From the NCBI GenBank assembly GCA_023259235.1, contig JAHFQQ010000112.1, positions 1 through 10,421 of the forward strand: a DNA stretch of 10,421 nucleotides. Reading direction: 5' to 3'. A model generated the notes under the pieces. It searched no databases and had not been told where the DNA came from. It saw nothing but the letters and a program-made list of their open reading frames with translations. Shown piece after piece: positions 1-6,419 of the stretch; position 1 is the stretch's first letter; every line of letters starts with the position of its first letter. The translations under genes were made by a program, and so were the position numbers. This DNA is from Polaromonas sp. Its GTDB lineage: Bacteria; Pseudomonadota; Gammaproteobacteria; Burkholderiales; Burkholderiaceae_C.

Positions 1-1028
1 TCCGGGGACTCGGAAACGCGGGTCTGGCTGCCAATGCGCGCGTCATCGTTGAGAAGCCGTTCGGACGAGACCTGGCTTCGGCACGCAAGCTGAACCAAAT
101 CGCACAATCGGTGTTTCCGGAAAATTCGATCTTCCGCATTGACCACTTCCTCGGCAAGGAAGCGATCATGAACATTCTTTATTTCCGCTTCGCCAATTCC
201 TTCCTGGAGCCAATCTGGAACCGCAACAGCGTAGCCAGTGTCCAGATCACACTATCCGAGGATTTTGACGTGAAGGGGCGCGGCGCATTTTATGAAAGTG
301 CAGGTTGTCTGCGCGACGTGATACAGAACCACCTGTTCCAGATTGTCGCCCTGCTGGCCATGGAGCCGCCTGCCTATCAGGGTTATGGCGCTGTCCACGG
401 CGAGGGCAGCAAGGTCTTTCAGGCCATGCGCCCGCTGCAGCCAGCCGACGTGGTACGCGGCCAGTATGCTGGCTACCGGAAAGAAGCGGGCGTGGCGAAG
501 GACTCCGATGTGGAAACCTTTTGTGCGCTACGACTTTTTATCGACTCGTGGCGCTGGGAAGGGGTGCCCTGGTACCTGCGATCCGGAAAATGCCTGGCCG
601 TGACCGCTACCGAAGTGCTGGTTCAACTCAAACCACCTCCGCAAAGACTTTTTGTCGATTCGGCACCGCAAAGCTGCGGCGCGAATTATCTGCGTTTCCG
701 GCTTTCTCCCAATTCGGCCATCGCCCTTGCCGCCCGCGTCAAGCGTGCCGGGAAAGAATTTGTCGGCGATCAACGCGAGCTCTACCTGCTTGATGAACAA
801 GCGGGAGAAGAATCACCCTACGAACGTCTATTGGGAGACGCCGTCGCCGGCGACGGTGCGTTATTCACCCGCCAGGATGCGGTTGAGGCCGCATGGGCAG
901 CGGTAGATCCCGTACTGAAGACGCACCACCCGGTCCGCCCTTACAAGCGCGGCAGCTGGGGGCCAAAAGACGCCGATGCGCTGATTGCGGCAGATGGCTG
1001 CTGGCGCAACCCCCTGCAGACGGGATGA
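1..1028 (+). CDS. zwf: Glucose-6-phosphate 1-dehydrogenase, 5'-truncated by window start
   Basis: This enzyme oxidises glucose-6-phosphate to 6-phosphogluconolactone with NAD(P)+, the entry step of the oxidative pentose phosphate (or Entner-Doudoroff) route, in the cytoplasm. The reading frame is open from base 3 to the TGA at 1026-1028, giving 341 visible codons. By comparison with the usual length near 490 residues, about 120 to 150 N-terminal residues, including the nucleotide-binding GxxGxxG region, lie outside the window. The visible part holds the substrate-binding signature RIDHFLGKE (about 138-164), preceded by VEKPFGRDLASA, and the catalytic-base motif RDVIQNHL (about 313-336). Further family blocks are SWRWEGVPWYLRSGK, YERLLGDA and the C-terminal GSWGPKDAD. 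The signature has Phe where E. coli has Tyr (DHYLGKE), a common variant. The GTG at 111 is internal, not the start. Cofactor preference cannot be judged from this part. No gnd or pgl gene lies inside the window. Confidence 0.97.
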   Translation, partial: RGLGNAGLAANARVIVEKPFGRDLASARKLNQIAQSVFPENSIFRIDHFLGKEAIMNILYFRFANSFLEPIWNRNSVASVQITLSEDFDVKGRGAFYESAGCLRDVIQNHLFQIVALLAMEPPAYQGYGAVHGEGSKVFQAMRPLQPADVVRGQYAGYRKEAGVAKDSDVETFCALRLFIDSWRWEGVPWYLRSGKCLAVTATEVLVQLKPPPQRLFVDSAPQSCGANYLRFRLSPNSAIALAARVKRAGKEFVGDQRELYLLDEQAGEESPYERLLGDAVAGDGALFTRQDAVEAAWAAVDPVLKTHHPVRPYKRGSWGPKDADALIAADGCWRNPLQTG

Positions 1029-1032
1029 TTCG

Positions 1033-1155
1033 ATGCCGCTTGTCACTGAAGATTACGCCCTGAACGGTGTTTGCCACACCGCGGCACTGGCCATCAAGGG
1101 CGGATTCCGCCTGAGGCCAAGGGAAACCCCGGTACCTGAACGGGATGCCGCATGA
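1033..1155 (+). pseudogene. Remnant of a GH15 glucoamylase/trehalase-like gene (N-terminal fragment)
   Basis: A 40-codon ORF begins 4 bases after the zwf stop, with GGGA (1022-1025) upstream, and ends in an ATGA overlap with the HAD gene. Its first part reads EDYALNGVCHTAALAIKGG, which closely resembles the conserved start of GH15 family proteins (typically IEDYALIGDC[HQ]TAALV..DGSIDW). After the Gly-Gly the resemblance fades: only an RPRET stretch recalls the expected WPRFDS, and the frame then stops. A complete GH15 protein is about 600 residues, so more than 90 percent is missing. I infer that a full GH15 gene once stood between zwf and the HAD gene and was removed by an internal deletion. 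The family assignment is from memory of the motif, not from a search. It could still be translated as a short peptide that couples the HAD gene to zwf. Confidence 0.6.
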
Positions 1156-1829
1156 CAACTCCGGAAAATGTCGTGTTTCTGCTCGACGTGGATAACACAC
1201 TGCTCGACAACGATCGCATCGTTGCGGATCTTGACGCTCATTTGCGGAAGACGTTTGGCCGTGACAGCCGCGACCGGTACTGGGAAATCTTCGAAGCGCT
1301 GCGCGCTGAACTCGGCTATGCAGACTATCTTGGTGCCTTGCAGCGCTATCGAATGGGAAAACTGAGCGACCCACGGCTGCTGTTGATGTCTTCATTTCTG
1401 GTTGACTATCCGTTCGCGACGCGGCTTTATCCTGACGCAATCAATGCGATCCGACATCTTCGCACCTGGGGCCCAACGGTCGTCCTGTCGGATGGCGATG
1501 TGGTGTTCCAGCCGCGCAAGACGCAGCGATCGGGACTGTGGGACGCAGTCGAGGGGCGGGTGCTGATATATCTCCACAAGGAGCAGATGCTCGAGGCCGT
1601 CCAGAGCCTCTATCCGGCCCGTCATTACGTCATGGTGGACGACAAGCTGCGCATTCTGGCAGCAATGAAGGAGATCCTGGGCAAGCGACTGACAACAGTC
1701 TTTCCACGCCAAGGGCATTACGCGCTGGATGCGAGAAATATTGCCACTTATCCACCCGCTGACATCATGGTCGAGCGCATTGGCGCAATCGTTGATTGTG
1801 ATTTACCGGCGTTACTCGGCGCTGCCTGA
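1152..1829 (+). CDS. HAD-superfamily hydrolase (putative sugar-phosphate phosphatase)
   Basis: This 225-residue protein of the haloacid dehalogenase superfamily is probably a Mg2+-dependent cytoplasmic phosphatase. All four HAD motifs are visible. Motif I is DVDNTLLD, with nucleophile D12 and acid/base D14. Motif II is VVLSDGD with S113. Motif III is K143 in YLHKEQ. Motif IV is VMVDDK, with D163 and D164 as metal ligands. The helical stretch at about residues 20-90 between motifs I and II is a type C1 cap, typical of small-molecule phosphatases such as phosphoglycolate phosphatase. The ATG overlaps the stop of the upstream GH15 remnant (ATGA, 1152-1155), and GGGA lies 6 bases before it at 1142-1145. 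The substrate cannot be read from sequence. Its place among zwf, ackA, xfp, tal and pgi makes a sugar phosphate or a damaged metabolite of that pathway plausible, but this is inference. Confidence 0.9.
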   Translation: MTTPENVVFLLDVDNTLLDNDRIVADLDAHLRKTFGRDSRDRYWEIFEALRAELGYADYLGALQRYRMGKLSDPRLLLMSSFLVDYPFATRLYPDAINAIRHLRTWGPTVVLSDGDVVFQPRKTQRSGLWDAVEGRVLIYLHKEQMLEAVQSLYPARHYVMVDDKLRILAAMKEILGKRLTTVFPRQGHYALDARNIATYPPADIMVERIGAIVDCDLPALLGAA

Positions 1830-1855
1830 GCCGGACATGCGGAACCGCAGGCCCC

Positions 1856-2005
1856 ATGAAAACGAACCCACAACGGCACGAACTGAATCTGCCTCGAATT
1901 CGGAAGTTCCAGCTTGATGAGTTCGTGGAATTTGCCGCTTTCACCCGCAGCAAAGTGGCCGCGTGTCAGATCAGGCTTTCCGGATCAGGCGAGGACCCAT
2001 TGTGA
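1856..2005 (+). CDS. Possible 49-residue small protein, unknown (or gene remnant)
   Basis: A 49-codon ORF fills most of the 172 bases between the HAD stop and the DUF488 start. It starts at ATG 1856 and ends at TGA 2003-2005, so its stop overlaps the preferred DUF488 start in a GTGA quartet (2002-2005). The predicted peptide is charged, with basic residues in the first part, a mixed hydrophobic/acidic segment in the middle (KFQLDEFVEFAAF) and no signal peptide or membrane segment. The upstream sequence offers only a weak Shine-Dalgarno (GCAGG at 1847-1851). I do not recognise the peptide. It may be a genuine coupling peptide, a decayed gene fragment like the GH15 remnant further left, or chance. 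The overlap with DUF488 is the main argument in its favour. Confidence 0.25.
   Translation: MKTNPQRHELNLPRIRKFQLDEFVEFAAFTRSKVAACQIRLSGSGEDPL
1991..1995 (+). promoter_or_regulatory. Ribosome binding site deciding the DUF488 start
   Basis: GAGGA (within AGGCGAGGA, 1987-1995) lies 6 bases before GTG 2002. This favours GTG 2002 over the earlier in-frame GTG at 1963 and the later ATG at 2014, neither of which has a comparable site at proper spacing. Confidence 0.6.
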
Positions 2006-2613
2006 AGCCAGCCATGCCATGTGTTCTGACGATTGGCCACTCCACGCGCACGATCGAGAAATTCATTGGGCTTCTTCAGGCTCACGCGATAACGCTCGTG
2101 GTTGATGTGCGCACGGTACCGCGTTCGAGACACAATCCCCAGTTCAATCACGACAGCCTGCCCGCTTCGCTGAAAACCGCGAGCATTAGCTACCTGCACA
2201 TGCCGGAACTCGGTGGCCTGCGTCACACAACACGCGACTCACTCAATGTTGGCTGGCGCAACGCCTCTTTTCGCGGCTACGCGGATTACATGCAATCGGC
2301 GGAGTTTGAGCAGGCGATCCAACAATTGATCCAATTGACAAACCGGCATAAGGTCGCGGTGATGTGCGCCGAAGCCGTGCCGTGGCGGTGTCATCGTTCG
2401 CTCATCGCCGATGCGTTGCTGGTTCACGGAATCCCGAGCGAAGACATAATCAGCGCAACCAGCTGCAAGATTCATGTCCTCACGTCCTTTGCCAAGGTCG
2501 ACGGCTTGCATATCACCTACCCGGCTGAAGCTTCACCGAGCAGTCCGGGCAAGCCATCTCCGCTGAGCTTCCCCGACCGGGCCCGCGAGATCGCAGTGGA
2601 TGCGAAGCCATGA
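2002..2613 (+). CDS. DUF488 domain-containing protein
   Basis: This is a 203-residue protein of the DUF488 family, whose biochemical role is not established. Hallmarks read from the preferred GTG start are TIGHSTRT (10-17), DVRTVPRSRHNPQF (35-48), the LGGLR block (70-74), FRGYADYM (90-97) and the cysteine/histidine block MCAEAVPWRCHRSLIAD (121-137). The last block, with C122, E124, C130, H131 and R132, is the most conserved part of the family and looks like an active or metal/ligand site. The tail after about residue 175 is Pro/Ser-rich and probably disordered. The start was chosen by the GAGGA at 1991-1995 and because the DUF488 fold begins right after it; ATG 2014 is also possible. Its stop overlaps the first ackA start codon (ATGA), so it is probably cotranscribed with ackA. 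Nothing in the sequence ties it mechanistically to carbon metabolism. Confidence 0.9.
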   Translation: MKPAMPCVLTIGHSTRTIEKFIGLLQAHAITLVVDVRTVPRSRHNPQFNHDSLPASLKTASISYLHMPELGGLRHTTRDSLNVGWRNASFRGYADYMQSAEFEQAIQQLIQLTNRHKVAVMCAEAVPWRCHRSLIADALLVHGIPSEDIISATSCKIHVLTSFAKVDGLHITYPAEASPSSPGKPSPLSFPDRAREIAVDAKP

Positions 2614-3848
2614 CTAGTGTGAAGAATTACGCCACGATGGGACCGGCAATGAACTCCAAGCCTGCAAGCTCCATCCTAGCTGTTAATGGCGGCTCATCGA
2701 GCATCAAGTTTGCGTTGTTCGACTCGGACGAGTCGTTGACGCGAACATTGGGAGGAAAGATTGAAGGAGTGGGTCTTGCTACCGGTCGTTTCGCCGTCAC
2801 AGGCTTGAGCCAGGCCGATAACTTCTCGCGTCCCATAGCGGCACCGAATCACCCGGCAGCGGTGGCATTGTTATTGGACTGGATCGAACAACGCATCGAC
2901 CACCGTGAACTGACGGCGGTAGGGCATCGCGTGGTGCATGGCGGACCAAAGTACTGGAAACCACAACGCATCACGCCGGAAATGATTGAGGACTTGCGTC
3001 AACTCAGTCCATTTGATCCCGAGCATTTGCCAGAAGAAATTTCATTGACAGAGGCTTTTCATCGCCGGTTCCCGGGTCTGACGCAGATCGCCTGTTTCGA
3101 CACTGCGTTTCATCACAACATGCCACGCGTGGCCAGGTTGATTCCGATCCCGCATCGGTACGATGCGCTGGGCGTGCGCCGGTACGGCTTTCACGGCCTG
3201 TCTTATGCCTATTTGATGCAGGAGCTCGAACATGTTGCGGGCACCAGCGCGGCGCACGGGCGGATCATCCTGGCGCATCTGGGCAACGGCGCAAGCATGG
3301 CCGCCGTCCAGGGCGGCTGCAGCATGGACACCACGATGGCGCTTACACCCGCGTCCGGTTTGGTGATGAGCACCCGTTCCGGCGACCTGGATCCGGGGCT
3401 GGTTTCCTTTCTGGCACGAATCGGGCAAATGAGCGCGACACGGTTTGATCATATGGTGAACCACGAATCGGGGCTACTCGGCGTCTCGGGGACCAGCGGC
3501 GACCTGCGCGACTTGCTTGCACGCGAAGCTGAGGATGTCCGCTCGGCCGAAGCGATCGCGCTGTTTTGTTATCAGGCCAAGAAATGGATTGGCGCTTATG
3601 CGGCCGCCCTCGGCGGACTCGACACACTGGTCTTTTCGGGCGGCATCGGCGAAAACGCGCCTTCCATTCGCACGCGCATCTGCGAAGGACTCGCGTTTCT
3701 GGGTATTGAACTGAATGCCTCGCGCAATGCCGAGACCGCAGGAGTGATTTCCACAGACACGAGCCAAGCCACGGTTCGTGTCATCCGCACCGATGAGGAG
3801 CAGATGATCGCCAGGGCGGTCTATCTCGTTCTTGACCCTGGCGCATGA
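2610..3848 (+). CDS. ackA: Acetate kinase (acetate/propionate family kinase)
   Basis: This enzyme converts acetyl-phosphate plus ADP to acetate plus ATP, reversibly, in the cytoplasm. Here it would harvest the acetyl-phosphate made by the adjacent phosphoketolase. At 412 residues it is close to the family norm of about 400. Visible motifs include the N-terminal phosphate loop VNGGSSSIKF (25-34) and AVGHRVVHGG (103-112), whose R107 corresponds to the catalytic Arg. Others are CFDTAFHH with the catalytic Asp D164, RRYGFHG with H195, LGNGAS (224-229), STRSGDLDPG with R256, the adenine-pocket FSGGIGENA (342-350) and the C-terminal TDEEQMIA glutamate. The phosphate loop has NGG where many AckA proteins have NAG or NCG. 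ATG 2610 overlaps the DUF488 stop by four bases. Internal ATGs at 2637 and 2649 are alternatives, 2649 giving a length of 399. No phosphotransacetylase gene is nearby. Butyrate kinase is less likely given the motif set. Confidence 0.95.
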   Translation: MTSVKNYATMGPAMNSKPASSILAVNGGSSSIKFALFDSDESLTRTLGGKIEGVGLATGRFAVTGLSQADNFSRPIAAPNHPAAVALLLDWIEQRIDHRELTAVGHRVVHGGPKYWKPQRITPEMIEDLRQLSPFDPEHLPEEISLTEAFHRRFPGLTQIACFDTAFHHNMPRVARLIPIPHRYDALGVRRYGFHGLSYAYLMQELEHVAGTSAAHGRIILAHLGNGASMAAVQGGCSMDTTMALTPASGLVMSTRSGDLDPGLVSFLARIGQMSATRFDHMVNHESGLLGVSGTSGDLRDLLAREAEDVRSAEAIALFCYQAKKWIGAYAAALGGLDTLVFSGGIGENAPSIRTRICEGLAFLGIELNASRNAETAGVISTDTSQATVRVIRTDEEQMIARAVYLVLDPGA

Positions 3849-3850
3849 AT

Positions 3851-3857
3851 GGAGGAG
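3851..3857 (+). promoter_or_regulatory. Strong Shine-Dalgarno of xfp
   Basis: GGAGGAG lies just after the ackA stop and 10 bases before ATG 3868. It is among the strongest ribosome binding sites in the window and suggests high translation of phosphoketolase independent of coupling to ackA. Confidence 0.75.
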
Positions 3858-3867
3858 TCACTAAAAC

Positions 3868-6258
3868 ATGACAGCAGATACCCAGACACTCAGTTCCGAA
3901 TTGCTGGAGCGGATCGATGCCTATTGGCGCGCCGCAAACTATCTCTCGGCCTGCCAGATTTATCTTTGCGACAATCCGCTGCTGAAGCGTCCGCTCGCGC
4001 TGGACGATGTGAAGCGCATGCTGCTCGGGCACTGGGGCACCACACCCGGACAGAACTTCATTTATGTGCACCTGAACCGGATCATCAAAAAATATGGCCT
4101 GAACATGATTTATGTCTCGGGCCCTGGCCATGGCGGACCGGCCGTTGTAGGCAACACGTATCTCGAAGGGACTTACAGCGAGATTTACCCCAATATCAGC
4201 CAGGATGAAGCCGGGCTGCAAAGGCTGTTTCTCCAGTTTTCTTTCCCGGGAGGCATTCCCAGCCATGCGTCACCGGAATGTCCGGGCTCGATCCACGAAG
4301 GCGGTGAACTGGGCTATTCGCTCAGCCATTCGTTCGGAGCGGTGTTCGACAATCCCGACCTGATCGTTGCCTGCGTCGTCGGCGACGGCGAGGCGGAAAC
4401 GGGTCCGCTGGCGACCGCTTGGCATTCCAACAAGTTCCTCGATCCGGCCACCGACGGCACTGTACTGCCTATCCTGCATCTCAACGGGTACAAGATCTCC
4501 AACCCTGCCGTTCTCGCGCGCATCACTCCCGAAGAGCTGGAACAGTTGCTCCGCGGTTACGGCTGGTCACCCATCTTCGTCGAGGGTCACGACCCCGCCT
4601 TGATGCATGAGGCGATGGCCACAGCGCTTGATACGGCAGTGGAACAGATCAAAATAATCCAGAACAGCGCTCGCGGCAGTGATCGTTCCGGGAACAACCT
4701 CACACGTCCACGCTGGCCGATGATCGTCCTTAAGTCTCCCAAGGGCTGGACCGGACCGAAGATAGTCGATGGCCTGCAGGTCGAAGGTACCTTCCGCGCG
4801 CACCAGGTACCGCTCAAGCCGAATGCCCATCCCGAACATCTCAAGCTGCTGGAAGACTGGCTGAGGAGCTACCGGCCGCAGGAACTCTTCGATGAGCAAG
4901 GCAAACTGAAATCCGAGTTAGCCGAGCTTGCCCCCAAGGGCCAACGGCGCATGGGGGCAAACCCCAACGCCAATGGTGGCATATTACTCCGCGATTTGCG
5001 CATGCCTAACTTCCGCGACTACGCGGCCAACGTGCCCGCACCGGGAGTGCCCGGCATTGGCGACACCCATGTGCTCGGGCGTTTCCTGCGCGATGTGACG
5101 AAACTCAATGACGAGCAGCGCAACTTCCGGATCTTTGGCCCCGACGAGACGCTTTCAAACGGCCTGGAAGCCCTGTTTGAAGTCACCCAGCGCCAATGGG
5201 ATGCCGCGACCGTGCCGAACGACGAATTCCTCGCTCCAAGCGGAAGGGTGCTCGACTCGATGCTCAGCGAGCACCAATGCGAGGGCTGGCTCGAGGGCTA
5301 CCTTCTCACCGGGCGGCATGGACTTTTCAACTGCTACGAGGCGTTCATCCACATCGTCGATTCGATGTTCAACCAGCACGCCAAATGGCTGAAAGTCACA
5401 TCACAGCTGCCGTGGCGGCGCAAGATCGCCTCGCTGAACTACCTGCTGGCCTCGCATGTCTGGCGCCAGGACCACAACGGCTTCACCCATCAGGATCCCG
5501 GTTTCATCGACGTGGTAGCCAACAAGAAGGCCGAGGTCGTGCGGGTTTATTTTCCACCGGATGCTAACTGCCTGCTGTCGGTGATGGATCACTGCCTGCG
5601 CAGCCGCCACTATGTCAATGTCGTGGTCGCGGGCAAGCATCCTGCACCACAATGGCTGACGATGGACGCTGCCGTCAAGCACTGCACCGAAGGCATCGGC
5701 ATCTGGCAGTGGGCCAGCAATGACCAGGCCGTTGCGCCCGACGTGGTCATGGCCTGCTGTGGCGACGTGCCCACGCTGGAGACGCTCGCCGCCGTATCCA
5801 TCCTGCGCAAGCATCTGCCCGACTTGAAAATCCGCGTAGTCAACGTTGTCGATCTGTTCAAACTGCAGCCGCAAAGCGAGCATCCTCACGGTTTGAGCGA
5901 GGTAGCTTTCGACGAGCTTTTCACCCAGAACAAGCCCGTCATTTTTGCCTTTCATGCCTACCCGTGGCTGATTCACCGGCTCACCTACCGCCGCACCAAC
6001 CACGACAACATCCACGTCCGTGGTTACAAGGAAGAAGGCACCATCACCACGCCGTTCGACATGACGGTGCTGAATGATCTGGACCGCTTCCACCTCGTGA
6101 TGGACACCATCGACCGCCTGCCGCAGACCGGCGACAGGGGCATCTACCTGAAGCAGCAGCTCAAGGACAAGCTGATCGAACACAAGCAGTACATCAACAG
6201 GCACGGTGAAGACATGCCGGAAATCCGCAACTGGCGCTGGCAGGGATCAATCGCATGA
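3868..6258 (+). CDS. xfp: Phosphoketolase (xylulose-5-P / fructose-6-P)
   Basis: This thiamine-diphosphate enzyme cleaves xylulose-5-phosphate to glyceraldehyde-3-phosphate plus acetyl-phosphate, and in dual-specificity members also fructose-6-phosphate to erythrose-4-phosphate plus acetyl-phosphate. The 796 residues match the family length of about 790-825, so it is complete. In order it shows GHWGTTPGQNF (H55), SGPGHGGP (H88), the substrate block SIHEGGELGY (H143) and the ThDP/Mg motif GDGEAETGP (172-180, D173). It continues with LHLNGYKISNP (204-213), the second-domain block GRHGLFNCYEAF (482-493; E491 probably the ThDP-activating Glu), QDHNGFTHQDPG (534-545) and the C-terminal domain with HVRGYKEEGT. 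It starts 19 bases after ackA behind GGAGGAG, the usual xfp/ackA pairing that couples acetyl-phosphate formation to ATP. Whether it is specific for xylulose-5-P or dual cannot be decided by eye; the neighbouring pgi and tal favour access to fructose-6-P. Transketolase is excluded by the phosphoketolase-specific N-terminal blocks. Confidence 0.97.
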   Translation: MTADTQTLSSELLERIDAYWRAANYLSACQIYLCDNPLLKRPLALDDVKRMLLGHWGTTPGQNFIYVHLNRIIKKYGLNMIYVSGPGHGGPAVVGNTYLEGTYSEIYPNISQDEAGLQRLFLQFSFPGGIPSHASPECPGSIHEGGELGYSLSHSFGAVFDNPDLIVACVVGDGEAETGPLATAWHSNKFLDPATDGTVLPILHLNGYKISNPAVLARITPEELEQLLRGYGWSPIFVEGHDPALMHEAMATALDTAVEQIKIIQNSARGSDRSGNNLTRPRWPMIVLKSPKGWTGPKIVDGLQVEGTFRAHQVPLKPNAHPEHLKLLEDWLRSYRPQELFDEQGKLKSELAELAPKGQRRMGANPNANGGILLRDLRMPNFRDYAANVPAPGVPGIGDTHVLGRFLRDVTKLNDEQRNFRIFGPDETLSNGLEALFEVTQRQWDAATVPNDEFLAPSGRVLDSMLSEHQCEGWLEGYLLTGRHGLFNCYEAFIHIVDSMFNQHAKWLKVTSQLPWRRKIASLNYLLASHVWRQDHNGFTHQDPGFIDVVANKKAEVVRVYFPPDANCLLSVMDHCLRSRHYVNVVVAGKHPAPQWLTMDAAVKHCTEGIGIWQWASNDQAVAPDVVMACCGDVPTLETLAAVSILRKHLPDLKIRVVNVVDLFKLQPQSEHPHGLSEVAFDELFTQNKPVIFAFHAYPWLIHRLTYRRTNHDNIHVRGYKEEGTITTPFDMTVLNDLDRFHLVMDTIDRLPQTGDRGIYLKQQLKDKLIEHKQYINRHGEDMPEIRNWRWQGSIA

Positions 6259-6419
6259 CCCGCGCAGCTATAACATCATCGCGTCAGTTGCACGGTAAAC
6301 CGTCCCGGCCATTGACTGACCCTTTGCACGACGTCGTCTCCAGCGACGAACCGTTGTGGAAAGAAAGTGCAACTCAACACATTTGGAGGATCCATGAAAG
6401 CAACGCAACAACTGCATGA
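6255..6419 (+). CDS. Possible 54-residue small ORF between xfp and tal, unknown
   Basis: A 54-codon ORF starts in an ATGA overlap with the xfp stop (6255-6258), with AGGGA (6242-6246) 8 bases upstream, and runs through the whole xfp-tal gap. It ends at TGA 6417-6419, 26 bases inside tal in another frame. The predicted peptide is basic at its N-terminus, has an acidic middle (LHDVVSSDEPLW), and carries no signal peptide, transmembrane helix or family I recognise. Its codon use is more mixed at third positions than that of neighbouring genes, which argues against strong coding. If translated, ribosomes ending at 6419 could help or disturb initiation of tal at 6394. It may be real, a remnant, or chance. 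Confidence 0.22.
   Translation: MTRAAITSSRQLHGKPSRPLTDPLHDVVSSDEPLWKESATQHIWRIHESNATTA
6385..6389 (+). promoter_or_regulatory. Shine-Dalgarno deciding the tal start
   Basis: GGAGG stands 4 bases before ATG 6394. The earlier in-frame GTG at 6367 has no such site, so ATG 6394 is the start. Confidence 0.7.

Noticed and set aside
305..793. 162-codon open frame on the + strand inside zwf in another frame
   Set aside because: The zwf frame carries all the conserved G6PD motifs across this stretch; the alternative product is Arg/Pro/Cys-rich and unlike any family.
865..1440. 191-codon open frame on the - strand across the zwf end, the GH15 remnant and the HAD gene
   Set aside because: It overlaps two genes with full motif support and encodes a low-complexity Arg/Ser-rich product.
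1838..1849. Inverted repeat TGCGG-AA-CCGCA after the HAD stop
   Set aside because: Only four or five pairs with a minimal loop and no downstream T-tract; too weak to call a terminator.
1963..2001. GTG 1963 as an upstream start for the DUF488 gene
   Set aside because: The extra 13 residues fall outside the conserved domain, and a better Shine-Dalgarno serves GTG 2002.
5401..6204. 267-codon open frame on the - strand opposite xfp
   Set aside because: It lies wholly within the clearly coding xfp and is a typical antisense shadow of GC-rich codon use; no recognisable domain and no proper ribosome binding site context.
6312..6344. TTGACT at 6312-6317 as a -35 element of an internal tal promoter
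   Set aside because: No acceptable -10 hexamer stands 16-18 bases downstream.
6328..6349. Perfect palindrome ACGACGTCGT (6328-6337) and a 5-base stem TCGTC/GACGA (6334-6349) in the xfp-tal gap
   Set aside because: The stem is short and no T-run follows, so it is not a terminator. As an operator it is unsupported without a second copy elsewhere.
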